Assembly: GCA_000697475.1 (NCBI GenBank)
Contig: JNEU01000462.1
Location: 1-10,085 of the forward strand
Length of the DNA stretch: 10,085 nt
Reading direction: 5' to 3'
Source: Lichtheimia corymbifera B2541
Taxonomy: Eukaryota; Mucoromycota; Mucoromycetes; Mucorales; Lichtheimiaceae
Below the pieces are notes generated by a model that saw nothing but the letters and a program-made list of their open reading frames with translations, was not told where the DNA came from and made no database searches. The stretch's first letter is position 1; every line of letters begins with the position of its first letter. A program made the translations under genes and the position numbers. This document shows positions 8,134-10,085 of the stretch, piece by piece.

Positions 8134-10085
8134 ATGTCAGCGAACAACCCAAGCTTTTTCGGTGTCGAACGCGAGTGGTTATCGAAAGCCAAGTTTGCCA
8201 AGCTTATGGACGACTATGTTTCGAACCCCAGGCCCAGTGACCCAAAGAAGACGTCCACTACCAATGTACGAAATAGCGACAAGACATTTATCACCCTCGA
8301 AATGTATAACGATATGAAACGTGTGCTTCAGGTAATCTAAATATTGGTTGTTTTGGTTGACCTTGGGCAGCGATTCCAACGTATATATGCATAGGGACAA
8401 CAACCAACTGCGTCACATGAGGCAGGTTTCCCTTATTGGGTACGTAACACATTCAAGCTCAAGTCCCTACCTGGTGGCACAACTTGCATTGTTCGTAAGG
8501 AAGGCAACAGGAATGCCAACAAGTATATCGCGATCAAGGAGCACCTTTACGATATGATTGCAAGTGCGCATGAGGCCACCATCCACGGTCGAAGAGATGC
8601 AATGAAGGATAAGGTATGTGCTTGTGATAAATTATTTTGCACATGATAGCATCTTAATCATATCCCTTTTCTAGTTCAAGGACTACCTTTACTGCCCTTC
8701 GAGATTTGTCACCGAAGTAATCAAGCATTGCAGTACTTGTGCACGCATGCAACCTAAGAAGCAAGTCAAGACATCAGCAAGAGCCATCCATGTTGACTCG
8801 TTCCAGTCAAAGCTTCAGGTACATGGTTATTGCATTAAAAACACTGTTTCATGTTTGGCGTACTCATGTATGGTAATTAACGGCAATTTTAGATGGATCT
8901 TATTGACTTCAAGGGCAAAGATACTGCCAATGGTGATATGAGATACATTCTCCATATCAAGGACCACCGTACCAAGTACTCGTGGGCGTATCCCCTTCCA
9001 ACCAAGGAAGCAAGTGGAGTTGGTAGCAAGTTGCACAGTCTTTTTTATGAAGTTGGACCACCTGATGAACTCCAGAGCGATAATGGCAAAGAATTCACTG
9101 CAGATGATATGGTAAGTTTGTCGTAGATTTTATTTGCATCATGTAATTGACAGCATCGATCCACGATAGGTTAACAGCATCAAAAGCAAATGGCCAACCA
9201 TCAAGTTTATCACAAGTTCAGCATACCATCCGCAATCGCAAGGCTGTGTTGAGCGTGGAAACCTGACGCTGAAACAAAAATTGAAAATATGGGAGAAAGA
9301 GTATCCCACGAAGCATTGGACTGATGGCCTTCCCGAGGTAGTTTATTAGATGAATACAACGTACTCAAGACCTATCAACAATACCCCGTATCGTTTGGTT
9401 TATGGTCAAGATCCACGTTCTGAATTGGCATCCGTTATTGATTATGCTGCAAGAACAGAAGCTATCTTGGCAATGGGCGATCCTGAAGGTATCTTTGCTA
9501 TTGATAATCCTCAGGATATGGACGTGGATACTACTCATGACGTCGGCAATGAAGACGGCCAACAAGAACCACATCACGATGATCATGGCGATGCACATGA
9601 TATGTACCATAACGAAGAGCCACAACAGGATTATGATGAGGATGTAGCTCCTACTTCGCCAGTGGAATCTGATAACGGCCTTGAGGCTTACACCGATTAT
9701 TTATATGAACAAGGCTACAATGGCCTATCATCGGTGGGAGATTTGGACTACGATTCTAATGATATGTCATCCGAGCATAATGTGGACTATCATGCCAATG
9801 ATGCATCATCCCTGGATATTTTGGGCCAAGGTGAGGATCAGGAAAGTCTTCCCAGCGATGCGTATGAGCCATGGTACGGGATCGAGCCTTCTGGAGATGA
9901 GCTATCCCAAGGTAAGATGATGCCATTTACTTTACAACATGCATGTGTAATAATTCATTATTGCTCACACTGTTAATTAGATGCTTCTGGATATGCCAAT
10001 GACCTACATCACCCAGACAGCTCTGGTTATGATCCAGCCATGTATGATGATTTGGTGAGTGATGGCCAATTGGATGAGTTTCTCG
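8134..10085 (+). pseudogene. KRBA2-like integrase, copy B (3' partial, in-frame TAG after the catalytic core)
   Basis: Paralogue of copy A. Exons: 8134-8331, 8395-8613, 8675-8818, 8893-9111, 9170-9911 and 9981 onward. Introns: 8332-8394, 8614-8674, 8819-8892, 9112-9169 (phase 0) and 9912-9980 (phase 1). The ATG at 8134 (MSANNPSFFGVEREWL) is chosen because family-like sequence starts there; ATGs at 8074 and 8086 are in frame too. HHCC module: HEATIHGRRD and KHCSTCARM. Catalytic residues: Asp in MDLIDF, Asp in LQSDNGKEF, Glu in PQSQGCVERGN, about 37 residues between the last two. After HWTDGLPEVVY comes TAG (9347-9349), immediately followed by ATG and NTTYSRPINNTPYRLVYGQD; copy A has GCA at the TAG position. 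An acidic Asp/Glu/His linker of over 200 residues runs to the window edge, so the SH3-like and CXC parts are not seen. The TAG suggests a pseudogene, unless it is read through or the two halves are separate ORFs. Confidence 0.85.

Noticed and set aside
8332..8370. Alternative acceptor GCAG at 8370 for the first intron of copy B
   Set aside because: It leads in phase to a TAG within eight codons; the acceptor ending at 8394 gives an open, family-like exon.
8831..9036. Minus-strand frame across exon 4 of copy B
   Set aside because: It overlaps the conserved catalytic exon in antisense and spans an intron border; a shadow frame.
9338..9349. Twelve-base GTAGTTTATTAG that looks like a tiny intron removing the TAG in copy B
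   Set aside because: It starts with GT, ends with AG and is in phase, but 12 nt is far too short for splicing, and the VVY it would remove is conserved in copy A.
9301..9349. Alternative 49-nt intron (GTATCC to TTAG) around the copy B stop
   Set aside because: Splicing would create an immediate TGA in the next codon and delete the conserved W-T-D-G region.
9365..9625. 86-codon minus-strand frame opposite copy B
   Set aside because: Shadow of the acidic linker of integrase copy B; no motif of its own.

Overview
The window looks like an accessory, transposon-rich stretch of a fungal genome, most likely an early-diverging (Mucoromycota-type) fungus. This rests on very short introns (44-69 nt) with GTAAGT-like donors and YAG acceptors, moderate GC, and integrase genes of the KRBA2/SCAND3-like class joined to long Asp/Glu/His-rich linkers. 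The taxon is an inference, not something read directly.

Layout. (1) 1-2403, plus strand: a multi-exon integrase gene cut by the left window edge (copy A). It has an HHCC zinc-binding N-terminus, a DDE core, an acidic linker, an SH3-like segment and a Cys-rich CXC-type C-terminus. A one-base frameshift lies just after the catalytic core. An AATAAA signal follows at 2451. (2) 2673-2804: a cluster of GAAATGACCCGGGTCATTTC-type palindromes. (3) 2820-4500: two adjacent, diverged and partly broken copies of an unrecognised intron-containing coding unit. (4) 4500-5390: no convincing gene; it holds a low-complexity stretch, an unrecognised 179-codon minus-strand ORF and a small GTTTCGT repeat. (5) 5397-6010: about three tandem copies of a roughly 205-bp repeat. 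(6) 6045-6413: a third, more decayed copy of the unit in (3). (7) 7018-7350, minus strand: the C-terminal part of a leucine-rich-repeat (F-box/LRR-like) protein. It is cut off by a second palindrome cluster at 7351-7484, where CCTAGG/ACTAGT cores replace CCCGGG. (8) 8134-10085, plus strand: a second integrase gene (copy B), running off the right edge, with the same intron positions as copy A and an in-frame TAG immediately before a conserved ATG.

How it fits together. Two same-strand integrase paralogues with intact DDE residues flank a graveyard of decayed coding units and satellites, with one palindrome cluster on the inner side of each integrase. Both integrases are interrupted at nearly the same place, between the catalytic core and the acidic/CXC half. 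That is either coincident decay or a real split of the protein into two ORFs. No RNA gene or CRISPR array was seen, and no complete transposon end (terminal inverted repeat plus target-site duplication) could be assigned.
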